Positions 9,691-21,001 of a stretch of DNA of 64,000 nt are shown here, one piece after another (position 1 is the stretch's first letter; each line of letters starts with the position of its first letter). A program made the position numbers and the translations under genes. This stretch comes from Geosiphon pyriformis (taxonomy: Eukaryota > Glomeromycota > Glomeromycetes > Archaeosporales > Geosiphonaceae). The notes below the pieces were generated by a model. The model was not told the origin of the DNA. It did not search any database and saw nothing but the letters and a program-made list of their open reading frames with translations. The stretch covers positions 30,446 to 94,445 of the forward strand of contig JAAOMT010000127.1 in assembly GCA_016748015.1 (NCBI GenBank). The letters are read 5' to 3'.

Positions 9691-12320
9691 GATAAAAAAA
9701 ATTTTTTTAGATTTAACAAAAAATAAAAAAATTACTTATGTTTAAACTAATATATTAAATTATATAATTAATAAAATTTATTACAGTTTTATTATTGTTA
9801 ATAAAAATATTATTGATTTTAAAAAATTTGTTTGTAATATTTAAAATAATTTATATAATTGTATAATTATTTTTAATTTAAATTATGTTATTTATAAATA
9901 TTTTAACTATAAAATAAAAAATTAATCTTATAATATTCTTAATTTTTTCAGTTTTAATTACAGATTTTAAGTTAATTTTATAATTATATAAATGTTTATA
10001 CTTATTTATTTTATACAAAAAAAATCATAAAAAATTTTTATAATAGAAAAAAAACTTTACTTTAATCTAAATTATTATATATTATATAATTTGTTATTAA
10101 ACCAAATTTTGTTATAATTTTATTTATTTTATTATTATAAATATGTTTAAAAAACCTAAATTTATTAATTCAGATTTTAATTATATTATTTTTGAAATAA
10201 AGCTAATTTATTAAATTTACAGTAAAAATAAACATATAAATAAAAATTTTTTTAAGTACAAAAAATTATTTTTTGCTGTTTTTATCAAAGTTATTAAATA
10301 CATATTTATTAAAATACTTTTTTATTTATAAAACTTAAAAATTATTAAAATTTAAGTTTTTTTTATTTATTTAAAACTATTTTTATATATAAATAAAAAT
10401 TTATAATATTTAACAAAAAGTTTATAACTATTTTATATATTTTATTTAAAATACCAAAAAAATTAATGATTTTGTTATTTAATATTTTTTTAATCATTTT
10501 TATTTATAATATTAAAAAAAATTTTATTATTAATATAATTATAAAAATTATATTGTAATTAATAAATATTAGAAATTATATTTAAAATTATATACTTCTT
10601 AGTTTATGTTTTTATTTATTTTGAATTTAATTAACTTAAATTCAAAAATAATGTTTTTATTAAATATTAAATAATTCAAAACAACTTTTTTAAAAAGCTT
10701 TTTTAATACACTTTTAATTTTTTATTTTTTATTTTTAACAAATTTTTTTATTTGTTTGTTAATAACCAAATAACTTTTTGTATTTTAGTTTTAAATAACT
10801 TAAAAAACTTATATAATTTTTTAATTTTAGCCAAAATTTAAAAGATTAATATAATAAACTTTAATATTTAAAAACTTTTGAATTTACCAATTTTAAACTA
10901 ATTTAATTTGATTTAAATTTATAATAAAATTTTTAATTTGATTTTATTATTTAAACAATATGTTTTTAAAAATTTTAAATCCAATTTTTTTTATTTAAAA
11001 AGCTTAAATGTATTTTTTAACTAAAATAAATCAAAATTACAAAATTAAATTTTATAAAATATATTGTTAGCTAATAAAATTATTATCTTTTTTAGAATTT
11101 TTTACATAGTATTAATATTAAAAAACTTTTTAATGATTTTAAAAACTTTATGATGCTTAATAAATTAACCAAAAATGTAATGGCAATTTTTTTTATTTGT
11201 TAGCATTTTTTAAACTTATATTGTATTTTTATTTGTCTTTATTAACTTGTTTATAAACTAAATTAAAATAAATATTTAGCAAACTTAATACCAAACCAAA
11301 ATAATAACAAGTTTATTAAATATTATTTGCCAGTTATTAATTTATTAAAAAAAACACAAAAAATGCTTAAAAATAAGCTTATTTAGTTATTAATAAGTTT
11401 ATAAACTTTATTAATGGTTTTTATCAAAAATAAAAATTATAAAATTTAATTTTGTATAAATTATTAGCAACTCAATAATGTCATAAGTGAAAATACTTAT
11501 TTTTATTTTGAATAGATAATATGTTATATATTTTTGGTAAATTTAAATATTTTTTAACTTTAGATTTGAAAAGTAAATATTAGCACTATTTTGTTGGTAT
11601 TCAATATTAAATAATTGTTTTTTGTAATTACAAAAATCTTTAATATTTTATAACAGCTAAAACTTTTAATTAGTGCCAAGTTTGGTTCATTTTAACTTAA
11701 ATTATAATTAAAAAAAAAGTAAACCTTTTTTTAATTAAATCAATATATGTAAAATAAAATACTCAGCTTAAAGACAATTATTAAAATTATAGAAATACTT
11801 AACATTTATTTATATTAAATGTATTTTGTTAAACGATTGCAAAATACAAAAAAATAATTGAAATAGCTAAAAAATAATTTTCAAGTAAATTAATACTTGC
11901 AACCATAGAAATTGATTTAAAAAAATACATTTTAAATCACGCTTTAAAATTGTAAACCAAAAATTATATATTTGACATAATTATTTTATTATATTAATTT
12001 GCTACAATTTTACTTTATTCACTTCTCTTTGACTTTTCTAACTACTTTTTGTCATCAGAAATTATACAAATAAGAATTGCAAAATTGGTTCACTTATATT
12101 ATGTATTATGTATGTTAATTAATTTCTTTAACTCTCAAAAATATTTAATGTGATTATTATAAAAATAAGAAAATTTGGTTTAAACTACTTAATATATTAT
12201 AGAAGTAAAAACATCCTTATCACTAATAATATTTTTAAAGAAATAATTTTATTACCTAAACTATATTACCTAAAAATAACGCATAAAGATGCTATCCGGC
12301 TTAGTTTTAACTCGAATCAT
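9691..12320. other. Very AT-rich spacer without recognisable genes
   Basis: It is dominated by A/T runs and short palindromes such as AAGTTTATAAACTT (11395-11408). The short open frame at 12150-12362 lacks an ATG start and crosses the palindrome boundary, so I do not treat it as a gene. Given the hypermutated tail at 9566-9690, much of this may be TE sequence mutated beyond recognition. Confidence 0.6.
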
Positions 12321-12971
12321 GATCAAACTTTTAAAATTAAATCTAACACAAGGAAGAATTAAAAAAAAGTATATAATAGTTACTTAAGAAATATATGTAT
12401 TTAAGCAGCAAAAATTAGTATTCAAACTCATTATAAATTTGAAAGCTTGCAACATATTAGTAAATCAAGATATCTTATAGTTGGTTTTTTTAATGTAATT
12501 ATTTTATTTATCTATTTATTTTCTAAATCGTATTTACTCCTTAGGGATTTTAACCTTGCAAAGCTATCTATCAAATATTAATTATAGCTTATAAGGAGGA
12601 TAATTAAGATTATCAAGGTTTTGTACTAAATATGATATAATCCATTTTAACGCCTTCCCATCGTTAAGAACCTTATCATATTAAGGTCTTAAAATAAATT
12701 CGAAGGTGGTATTTCGAAATAATGAAATAATGAAATTTAAAATTTCTTTTAGATCTGCTCGCGATATAGATAAAGCTCATCGTTCTAGTGATGATAGGTA
12801 ACAGAAAAAAGGTTATATAAGAAAGTAATTTAGTATTTATTGACTTTCAATGAAAGTTTAGATTAAAATTTATTTCCAATTGGTTTTTATTAAAAAAACT
12901 TCAAATTATTGTTTTAATCTAAAAGAGCATAGTAATAAAACATCTAAATTTCTTTTTATCTATGCGAGCCT

Positions 12972-13400
12972 TTAGCAAAGCCCACCATAACCCCGGAATG
13001 AGGATAGTCCTCCCATATAGCCAGTGCCGTAGCCGAGATTACCATATCCAACACCACGGCCGAGATAACCATCAATTGGAGCATACAGATTACTTTGAAG
13101 AGGGGCTCCAATAATTCCATCATATCCAATTGGTGAAACGGCAAGCGGGCTTACAATATTTTTGATCGGGGTAATGGGATTGAGCACACCTAAACCAACT
13201 GGAGCTATGGTTCCAATCTTCGCAGCTGCCGTGGCAGGCAAAGCAGTAGCAATCGGGGCTTTATTGATAATTCCATCAGAGGGTTCCCTTTTATAAAAGC
13301 TCAAATGCGAGTTTGAATTATTAATAATTGGAGCTGATTGGATTTGGATAGCGAGAAGAATTGTAAAGAAACTAGCAAAAAATTTTTTAAAGGAGGGCAT
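12972..13400 (-). CDS. Secreted Gly/Tyr-rich small protein with Kex2-type propeptide (left copy)
   Basis: A 142-aa protein starts at ATG 13400. The first 23 residues look like a signal peptide (KKFFASFFTILLAIQIQSA), with likely cleavage before Pro24. A Lys-Arg pair at 37-38 (SFYKR) would let a Kex2-type protease remove a 15-residue propeptide, leaving a ~104-residue mature chain. That chain has an Ala/Pro/Ile-rich first half, a Gly/Tyr-rich end (GYGNLGYGTGYMGG) and a single Cys as the final residue. It is divergent from the repeat-precursor gene across 489 bp. A TATAAATA box sits ~110 bp upstream. The family is not recognised; it could be a wall-associated or signalling protein. It is identical to 26213-26641. 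Confidence 0.85.
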   Translation of the reverse strand: MPSFKKFFASFFTILLAIQIQSAPIINNSNSHLSFYKREPSDGIINKAPIATALPATAAAKIGTIAPVGLGVLNPITPIKNIVSPLAVSPIGYDGIIGAPLQSNLYAPIDGYLGRGVGYGNLGYGTGYMGGLSSFRGYGGLC

Positions 13401-13510
13401 TTTAAAATAAAATATTTTAATTTTAAATGATATTTTTTTTAAAGAGATTATTCTTTTACAAAGAAAAAAAATGCTTTTTTAATATTAAATACTAGGAATA
13501 AGAAGAATCT

Positions 13511-13518
13511 TATTTATA
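13511..13518 (-). promoter_or_regulatory. TATA box of the Gly/Tyr-rich secreted gene (left)
   Basis: TATAAATA on the minus strand lies ~110 bp upstream of the ATG at 13400. It falls within the 489-bp divergent intergenic region (13401-13889), which probably drives both genes. Confidence 0.5.
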
Positions 13519-13889
13519 ATACCTTTTTTAGTGCTTTATGAAATTTCCGACTTGAAAAATCGTCTTTCACGCATAAATTTAGATCAAATCTTTAAAAGAG
13601 ATAGCATAAAGTAATAAAATTGCTTCAACTTTTATGGCATAATTCAAGTTTGATTTTTCTAGCATAATATCATATTTTCTTAAAAAGATTAAAAACTATT
13701 TAGCATAATATAAAAACCTAATTTAATCAGAAAGCACATAGGCAGGGAAAGAAATGGTAAAATGATTGCATTATCTAAAATTCATATTTATGAATTGCTA
13801 AACTCTTCCCCTAAAAAAAGTATCCACTCATTAAAAAATAAAAAACTCCCAATTTAAAAGCAATTTGACAAAATTTGATAATTATCAAA

Positions 13890-14849
13890 ATGATTAACAG
13901 TAGAGCTAAGCTTGTCAAACTTTTGGTCACTCTTATTGCTCTTTCGTCTTCTATCTTCCAAAGCTTTTATGCATCTGCAGCTCCTATTGAAACGCGTAGT
14001 TTTCTGACAGGGTATAAGCCAGTTATTCTTCTCAATACCGCCCAAGAAACCATTGCATGTAATGAAGCCGCCAATACTAATCAACTCGAGATCGAAGCAG
14101 CCAATGCAGCTCAGACAGCGAATACATATGACAATGAAGCTGCAACAACTTTCTTATTCAATAAACGGAATTTACTGCCAGGGTATAAACCAGTTATACT
14201 TTTCAATACCGCCCAAGAAACCATTGCATGTAATGAAGCCGCCAATACTAATCAACTCGAGATCGAAGCAGCCAATGCAGCTCAAACAGCGAATACATAT
14301 GATAATGAAGCTGCAACAACTTTGCTTTTTAATAAGCGCAGTTTTCTAACAGGATATAAGCCAGTCGTTCTTCTCAATACTGCCCATGAGACTATTGCAT
14401 CCAATGAGGCCGCCAACGTAAACCAACTCGAGATTGAAGCAGCCAATGCAGCTCAAACCGCAAATACTTATGATAATGAGGCTGCTGCTACTTTACTTGT
14501 CAACAAACGGAATTTCTTGGGTCAATATAAACCCGTCATTCTACTTAATAGTGCACAAGAAACTATCGCTTCCAATGAAGCCGCCAACGTAAACCAACTC
14601 GAGATTGAAGCAGCCAATGCAGCTCAAACCGCCTGTAGCTATGATAATGAAGCTGCGACAACCTTTTTATTTAATAAACGCAATTTTCTAACAGGATATA
14701 AGCCAGTCGTTCTTCTCAATACTGCTCATGAAACTATTGCATGCAATGAAGCTGCCAACACAAATCAACTTGAAATTGAGGCGGCTAATGCAGCTCAAAC
14801 GGCAAATACATATGATAATGAAGCCGCCGCTACCCTTCTCGTAAATTAA
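13890..14849 (+). CDS. Secreted Kex2-processed repeat precursor, five 57-aa repeats (left copy)
   Basis: This 319-aa protein starts at ATG 13890; the open frame extends 15 bp upstream to a TTG, which a eukaryote would not use. Residues 1-30 look like a signal peptide ending FYASA. APIETR follows, then five 57-residue repeats (171 bp each, from 13998). Repeats 1-4 each end in NKR, a Kex2 cleavage site; the last ends LLVN-stop. Each would release a peptide beginning SFLTGYKPV or NFLTGYKPV and rich in Ala/Asn/Glu (NEAANTNQLEIEAANAAQT). This is the layout of fungal Kex2-processed repeat proteins, the class that includes mating pheromone precursors and some RiPP precursors. Cys occurs in repeats 1, 2, 4 and 5 but not at one fixed site. 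The role of the peptides is unknown. Confidence 0.88.
   Translation: MINSRAKLVKLLVTLIALSSSIFQSFYASAAPIETRSFLTGYKPVILLNTAQETIACNEAANTNQLEIEAANAAQTANTYDNEAATTFLFNKRNLLPGYKPVILFNTAQETIACNEAANTNQLEIEAANAAQTANTYDNEAATTLLFNKRSFLTGYKPVVLLNTAHETIASNEAANVNQLEIEAANAAQTANTYDNEAAATLLVNKRNFLGQYKPVILLNSAQETIASNEAANVNQLEIEAANAAQTACSYDNEAATTFLFNKRNFLTGYKPVVLLNTAHETIACNEAANTNQLEIEAANAAQTANTYDNEAAATLLVN
13998..14846 (+). repeat. 171-bp in-frame tandem repeat, five units
   Basis: Units start at 13998, 14169, 14340, 14511 and 14682; the last lacks the final Lys-Arg codons. Units 1 and 2 are almost identical in DNA, suggesting recent unit duplication. The same array lies on the minus strand at 24767-25615. Confidence 0.93.
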
Positions 14850-15288
14850 AAGCAAATTTTTTAAAATTAATGCTAATCACACACACGTTATATTTTTCCT
14901 GTAATTTTACAAGATTAAATAATTATGTAATCGAGTTTTATTCGGTTAAATTTATCTTGAAAAAAATTTCAGTCCGCTTAAATAAAACTTGGTTATTTTA
15001 ATTTGAGGTTATCTTAAATTGAACTAGGTCTTATCTTGCAAACCTTTCTTTTTCTAACGAGTCTTGAATAATAGCTCTTTTGAACTATTAAGCAATGACG
15101 AATCAAAGTCCAAAAATAGCTATTATGAAAATTTTATAAAATACTTTAACGCAAGTTCGCCATGAAAATTGAAAATGTAATAGGATAAATTATATGCTAA
15201 AAATATCGCGGTTTTATCATTTCAGGTTTATAAAAAAACAGTTTTTTTGGAAATATTAATTCTGTATAATCATTAATATTGTATTAAA

Positions 15289-16204
15289 CATTGATTGCCA
15301 GAAATTGTTATTAAGGTGAATAAGTGTGATATTTTGTAACAACTAAAGTTCATTAAGACTAGTTGAAAGTTGATTTGGTTTTTTATTTTTAAATGTAATT
15401 TATAGATAGTAGTTAGATTCTTAAAGAATATAATACATTAAAATAAATGTTTAATTAATTTAAATTAATAAATTTATAATTTAATACTTATTCTTAAAGT
15501 CTATGAGATTTTATTAAACTCTTAAAAAAATAATAATAAGAATTCTAATGAATATTATCTGGACAAATTAAAGTAATATAATTTAATATAATTATTTTTG
15601 TATCTTTAAAGCTTTTTAATAAAATATAAATAAACTACATTATTAAAATAACCAACTATTATTATTGCTTGTTTTGATGTAGTTTTTAATTTATTGAATT
15701 TTTAAATATATCTTCTATAACAAAATTATTTCATAAATAAAACAAAAAACAAGCTTTAAATATTGCAATTATAATGGGTATTATTTAAAATAGTAATTAG
15801 AATATAAATTTTAAAAAATATTTATAATATAATAAGTATTTTACAGCAGTATATGTTGGTATATTATTAAAAACAATTGCTAATAATTTAGTTTTTAACA
15901 TCTAATATATTTTTAATTATAACTTTAATCATTTATTTTCATTTTGAACTTATATTAATTACTTCTCAAATTTAAAATTTATTTGCTAATAAAATAATAA
16001 AAAGCCAAAAATAGGTTGGTTTAAAATATTTTTCTATTTATCAAATATCAAAATAATTTTAATGCTGTTTTTTTTATGTAATATAATTAAATTGGCTTTT
16101 TTAGCATTTAAAATACTATTTAATAAAGCAGTTAATTAAAAAAAATTAAAATTAGATTTAAAAATTTAAAAAATTTTGAATTATTAAATTTGTTATTTTT
16201 TTTT
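15289..16204. other. AT-rich spacer inside the palindrome, left of L1
   Basis: No open frame or recognised repeat; it has only A/T-rich sequence and ends in the T-run that is the poly(A) tail of L1 on the minus strand. Confidence 0.6.
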
Positions 16205-16269
16205 TAATTGCTTAATGAGTGAGGTCCAAACACTACCTAGTACTATACATCAAAGAATTGATCTAAACT

Positions 16270-17065
16270 AGGCATGAATCATGTACTTTCTACACATGAC
16301 CAGCCACTCGGGCCAATCAGAACAACACTATGCAGCTATATGAACTGATACTGATTCACCTATACCTGAAAAAAACAAACAAGACTTGTGAAAACCAAAA
16401 TAAACACCTAGAGCATTAGTGATGCCAAGTAACCTAACCACCTCTGCAGAAAACCTCTAAGCCAAACCATGAACTGAGATGATGGCCGAACCATCTAGCA
16501 GGATCAGTCCATTCTTCTCCATATATGCACGATGCTTAACACAAACCAACTAGACATCCTCCCTGAAAGCAAGACCAAGAGAGTGCACAAACTTGACAAT
16601 CTTCAAAACAGCAATCTTGGGGTTGTGAAAGATGGAAACAGTCTCGCAAAACCACTTATTGAAAACAAAGCCCTTAAAAAAAGCCATGGACACAGAGGAA
16701 TCAGAAATACTGAATGATAACAGCTGCAATATACCTGAGGAAGAATAAGAGAAACCAGAAAGTGCCTTCCAGGACCCTACATGAGAATCCAACAACTGAC
16801 TTCGAACAGACTCGTCAACCTTGTAAGAGAACACATGATCCGACACCTCTACCTTATCACAATACAAACACAACACGCTAAGATAATGTCTATTATAGAG
16901 GCGCTTTCGAACAGCAACTGGCAGCCGATGGTGTAAAGACTTCATAAAGTAAGTACGCATACTGGACAAAGACCTGTTGGTGAAACCTGCAGCCATATGC
17001 AAATTAGAATGCCATACCAACAATGAGTGAGGCCAATCAACCTCAGAAGACAAGCTGCTCACCAA
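16270..17065 (-). pseudogene. C-terminal Cys/His region of L1 ORF2
   Basis: It contains HHRLPVAVRKRLYNRHYLSV and the zinc-finger-like CLYCDKVEVSDHVFS (CX2CX7H). The last Cys of the motif, kept in L3 and L4 (FSC, FFC), is Tyr here. The first open block ends at 16550; the conserved VRLLGITNALGV...FGFHKSCLFFSGIG follows in decayed form near 16310-16480. It probably binds element RNA or target DNA. Confidence 0.7.
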
Positions 17066-17089
17066 AACCCCAGAACCAGAACCAACCTC

Positions 17090-17659
17090 TCATTGTGCAT
17101 GACAAATAGAATGATAAATATCATGAACAAAATGTCTCGAATTTCCAGAAACAATACTACCATCAGCTGACAAGAAGTGCTTACTCAAGTGAGAAGGAAG
17201 ATACCAATTGGAGAGAGAAGTAGCACCAGCAATCGCGTCAGCACGCTTGTTTCTCAAAACACCAGAATGATCTTTTACCTTGTGAAAGCTAACCCTCAAC
17301 TTCTTACTGCAAATCACGTTAACAATATGACGACGTTTGACCCAATACTGATTACGATAATCGGAATACACCAGACCCAACTCCGACCTGCAAGCATCCA
17401 AAGCCGATTGACTATCTGAGAACAAACAAACAGAGCTTGATGAGAAAACACACTCCAGAGCCAAGGCAACAGCCTGCAATTCCGCCAAAGTAGACGACAT
17501 CAAACCCAACACACTAACGCCCAAATCTAAACCAATGTCCTCAAAAAAAACAGCAGTGCCAGCTCTACAGCCAACCGTGCCATGATTACTAAGGGACCCA
17601 TCTGTATATACTAACAGGCTGCTAGCACTGGTTGCCAAGAGATAATCACAAACAGACAC
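17090..17659 (-). pseudogene. RNase H domain of L1 ORF2
   Basis: Catalytic pattern: LLVYTDGSLSNHG (Asp), LAELQAVALALEC (Glu), LFSDSQSALDACR (Asp) and VKDHSGVLRNKRADAIA (last Asp). RNase H within ORF2 is typical of the fungal Tad-like and I-like LINEs. Confidence 0.85.
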
Positions 17660-18459
17660 AATTCATCAGACTCAAGAATGTTTGAAAGACCACCATCACC
17701 CAAAACTAAAGACTGAACATGAAAAGATCTCACACTATTGAGAAACAAAACAGAATGCTTGAACCACTCAGGAACTGGGCCATGGGGGTCCAATCTCTTC
17801 CACCACTTGAAAGTGTACCAATCATAGACAGCACCATGACGGTCATGAAGTTGATCCACAAAGGCAATACTATACCACCGAAGGGAAGGGAGAAACCTAA
17901 GAAACCTTGACTCGCCCAAAAGCTCAGACATAGGCACTCCACCATAAGACCGAAAGGAACTAACTAAAGAGCCACCCAGAAACACATTGCAATCGAGAAG
18001 AACACAAATCATGCCTGCCAGAAAGTTATTAGATGCACTGACATAAATACGAACAGGAGAACTCAATGGATGAACAGGACGCCAACACAAAACTTGCAAG
18101 TCATGAGACCTGTAGGAAAACAAATAACCCAAGATACCACCAGAGTTTGCAAAACTGACAAGGGAAGCAATCTTGCTTTCAGATTGAACTTGAAAAAATG
18201 ACTTTAAACCATAAAATGAAGGGTGATAAATCACATCATTAGGGAAATCGAGTGGCAAACCAGACTTGAGCTTCAAACCTTTATGAATCAGAGCATCCCA
18301 CTTGTTGTACACACCAACAGGAATAAAACTGAACTGAGTTCTGTAGCTGACTATTGGATGCAGAACTGCCAACACCAAATACAAGAACTGCTTATCTGAG
18401 ACCACCTTCCTCAACACCAGATTGGTAAAAAAGCGAATGTCCGAATGTGCCTTAACCAA
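17611..18459 (-). pseudogene. RT-RNase H connection region of L1 ORF2
   Basis: A 282-residue open stretch follows RT in the same frame after a stop at 18523. Conserved blocks shared with L3 and L4 include VYNKWDALIHKGLKLKSGL, HPSFYGLKSF and WKRLDPHGPVPEWF. It shifts frame near 17650 into RNase H. No enzymatic motif is seen. Confidence 0.75.
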
Positions 18460-18522
18460 GCTAGGCTTTGAAAGACCCTCAGTTGATAGAAAAATGCCCA
18501 GATATCAGTAAGATTCCCCCTT

Positions 18523-19965
18523 TTAGGCAATAGAAATGGGTGAACCACTAATAGAAAGAAAGGGATTGCTAACTCTGCTATTGATAGGAATGGCTACCAT
18601 TTTGTTATTATTAATAGAGATGTCATTAACACGAAAAAATTCACTAGCAACATTAAGAATATGCTGAGTAGCCATCTGACTGCTGCCAACCCAAATCGTA
18701 TCATCAACAAAAGCACCAGTGGCAAAAAAAAAAGAAAATCCAGCCTGAGGTTTGGAACAACTATTCTTGGAAACAAAGTGAGAAATCAACCTATACCCAC
18801 ATATACTCTCCTGTCTTTTGACTTCGCACAAAAAAGGATCATAAAATATGTGCCAGAGAAGAGGAGAGAAGACCTCTCCCTGGTCCAAACCATTATGCAC
18901 ACAATAACCACTTGTTAATCCAAAATCAGTCATGACTTGATTGGTACGATTCCTATGAATACCGCCAAAAAACCGAATAAATTTGCTACACATCTTAATC
19001 CTGACCAAACTCTTCTTGAGATGCTCCCAGCCAACTGAGTCATATGCCTTTCGCATGTCCTGTAAAACCAGCCAGAGTTCCCTGTTTTTTTCCAAAGCAT
19101 TTTTGACCACTGAACCAATTGCAAAAATAGGAAACTGGGTCGTTGTACCTTTCAGAACTGAAAAATTGGCCCCCCGAAGCACATTAAAAGTACTACATGC
19201 CAAAGAAATCCTGTTAGAGAGGATCTTGGAAAGAATCTTGTGAGCCATTTCAATTAAGGCAATAAGACATGTATTTATCAAAACATTTTTCCACTCATAA
19301 AATTTGGGAATCATTAAGACCTATGCTTCCTTCCAAGGACCGGGCACTGATTCACTAGACAAACAAGAGTTCAAGAGCACCAACAACATATCTAAAACCG
19401 ACCTATCACAATGTTTCCAAAGCTCATTTGAAATACCCAACAAACCAGCCGCTTTACCATCCGGAAGATCAGAAACCACCCCAAGGAACTCATCATACTC
19501 AATCGAACACATGACTTTAGAAAAAGCTTTATCAAAAACATACTCCAGCAGCTAATATTGGAGGTGCCAATCATCCGAGACATTATCAATCACCCGACAC
19601 TTCCTAGTCCAACCTTCTATGATCGCATCCACCTTGGACTTGACCTGCTTAGGTTCTAAAATCAAATCATCATCAACTACCAAATGATCCAGCACAATCT
19701 TACGAAACAGGCACTCTAACACACTCTTTATTGTATGATCTTTATCTACTTCAAAGCTTTCCATCCTCTTGTCAATCACAGACCTGATGTTTGCATCTTT
19801 AGTACTCTGAGATTTAACAAGCTTGGACACCCGATAAGATTTCTTGGCACCAAAAAGAGCAGAATGAACATGATTAGATTCCACACCAGATCCTAAACAA
19901 CCGAAGCCTTGACACTGTTTAGAGAAGCCCAACACTTCATAAGAAAAGCAAAATCCACAGCACAC
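18523..19965 (-). pseudogene. Reverse transcriptase domain of L1 ORF2
   Basis: Motifs in order: LPDGKAAGLLGISNELW (~19460), LVLQDMRKAYDSVGWEHLKK (motif A), GLDQGEVFSPLLWHIFYD (motif B, QG...SP) and AFVDDTIWVGSS (motif C with the catalytic Asp pair, ~18700). Only stops at 19552, 19321 and 18523 break one frame, so this is close to intact. The same motifs in L2 and L3 are damaged. Confidence 0.88.
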
Positions 19966-20990
19966 CTCACACGAAACGCCTTAATAATCTTTGAAACCAG
20001 AAGTTCTAACTTGTGAAATCTTGAAGACTCTTTGGTAAAAATATCATTAAATTCCTTAAACCACTTTTTCTTGAACACTTCACTAGCCAAAAGAACTATT
20101 ATCTTGTGAACAACATCCCATATTGCATCCAAATCTGAAAAACCCACAAAAATAGTGAACTCATTTGAGAATATTGTTGCATTAGCCAACGTGGCATACT
20201 TAAAATTGATCCATTTACCCTTATCAGCACCCTTGAAATCGAACTTCCATCTGTTCCTGTTTGCTTGTTTGCGAAAAGAGTTCAATTGCATATCCAGAAG
20301 TTCACCTAGACCCAAAGACACCAAAACAGCTTGATGATCTGTGTCAGAATGCTCACTGACACCTGAAACATTACGACGTATCATCACATTGACCAGATTT
20401 GGAGAGACAAACATGTAATCAATTGTTCTCTTGACACTCCTAGAATTCTCCCAAGTGGGCATTTTTACAGCCAGGCTCCTGACCAAAGAGTTAATCAATC
20501 CCAAATCAAGGCACTTCTTGAAACTCGCACACTTACAAGAGCCATCTTCATTAAAATCACTGCTGAGAATAACAAAGGAAGACTCATTAACAGCCTTTGC
20601 AATGATAGAGTTGATTTTGTCTGTCTGAGAGAACCAGACTGCTGAAGAAGCACCAGCATAAATTCCCAAAATTGACACAGAGAGCTTATTCTTAAAAAGT
20701 AATTTGATAGACATGAGCTGACCCAGCACCTCAAACACCTTACACACATGTTTCGCCAAAGAAGAGTTCATAACTACCACCACACCAGCACCCAGATACC
20801 CAGAATCCAAGCCAGTAGTAAACACCCAAACTCCATTAAACTTGTTAATGATCTAGGGTCGAACCCTATCCTTTAACTTAGTTTCAGTAAAAATAGAAAT
20901 TGAATTGTCTATGTCCTTATGCCAACAAACAACATCACTCTGCTTCGCAGGGTTGTTCATTCCTCTAACATTGCATGTAGCAACTTTCTA
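19893..20990 (-). pseudogene. AP-endonuclease domain of L1 ORF2
   Basis: This domain nicks target DNA to prime reverse transcription. It begins with CNVRGMNNPAKQSDV and IFTETKLK (metal-binding Glu). A TAG follows near 20855 where L3 has Trp. It continues from ~20825 with LSSDFNEDG, TIDYMFVSPNL and DTDHQAVLVSLG, the usual endonuclease signature order. It shifts frame near 19950 into the RT N-terminal region. Confidence 0.82.
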
Positions 20991-21001
20991 TACTAATTCA
21001 C

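Larger units (their letters stand above)
12321..15288 (+). repeat. Left arm of 2,968-bp inverted repeat
   Basis: Each base x pairs with 39613-x in the right arm (24325-27292). All stretches compared by eye are identical, including both coding regions, the shared promoter and the non-coding ends, with no indel. The outer break follows GATC at 12321; the inner break is after 15288. It carries two genes. The non-coding ends (12321-12971, 14850-15288) hold no gene. Confidence 0.95.

Noticed and set aside
12150-12362. 70-codon open frame at the left palindrome edge
   Set aside because: It has no ATG start, AT-composition-driven residues, and crosses the arm boundary without a matching right copy.
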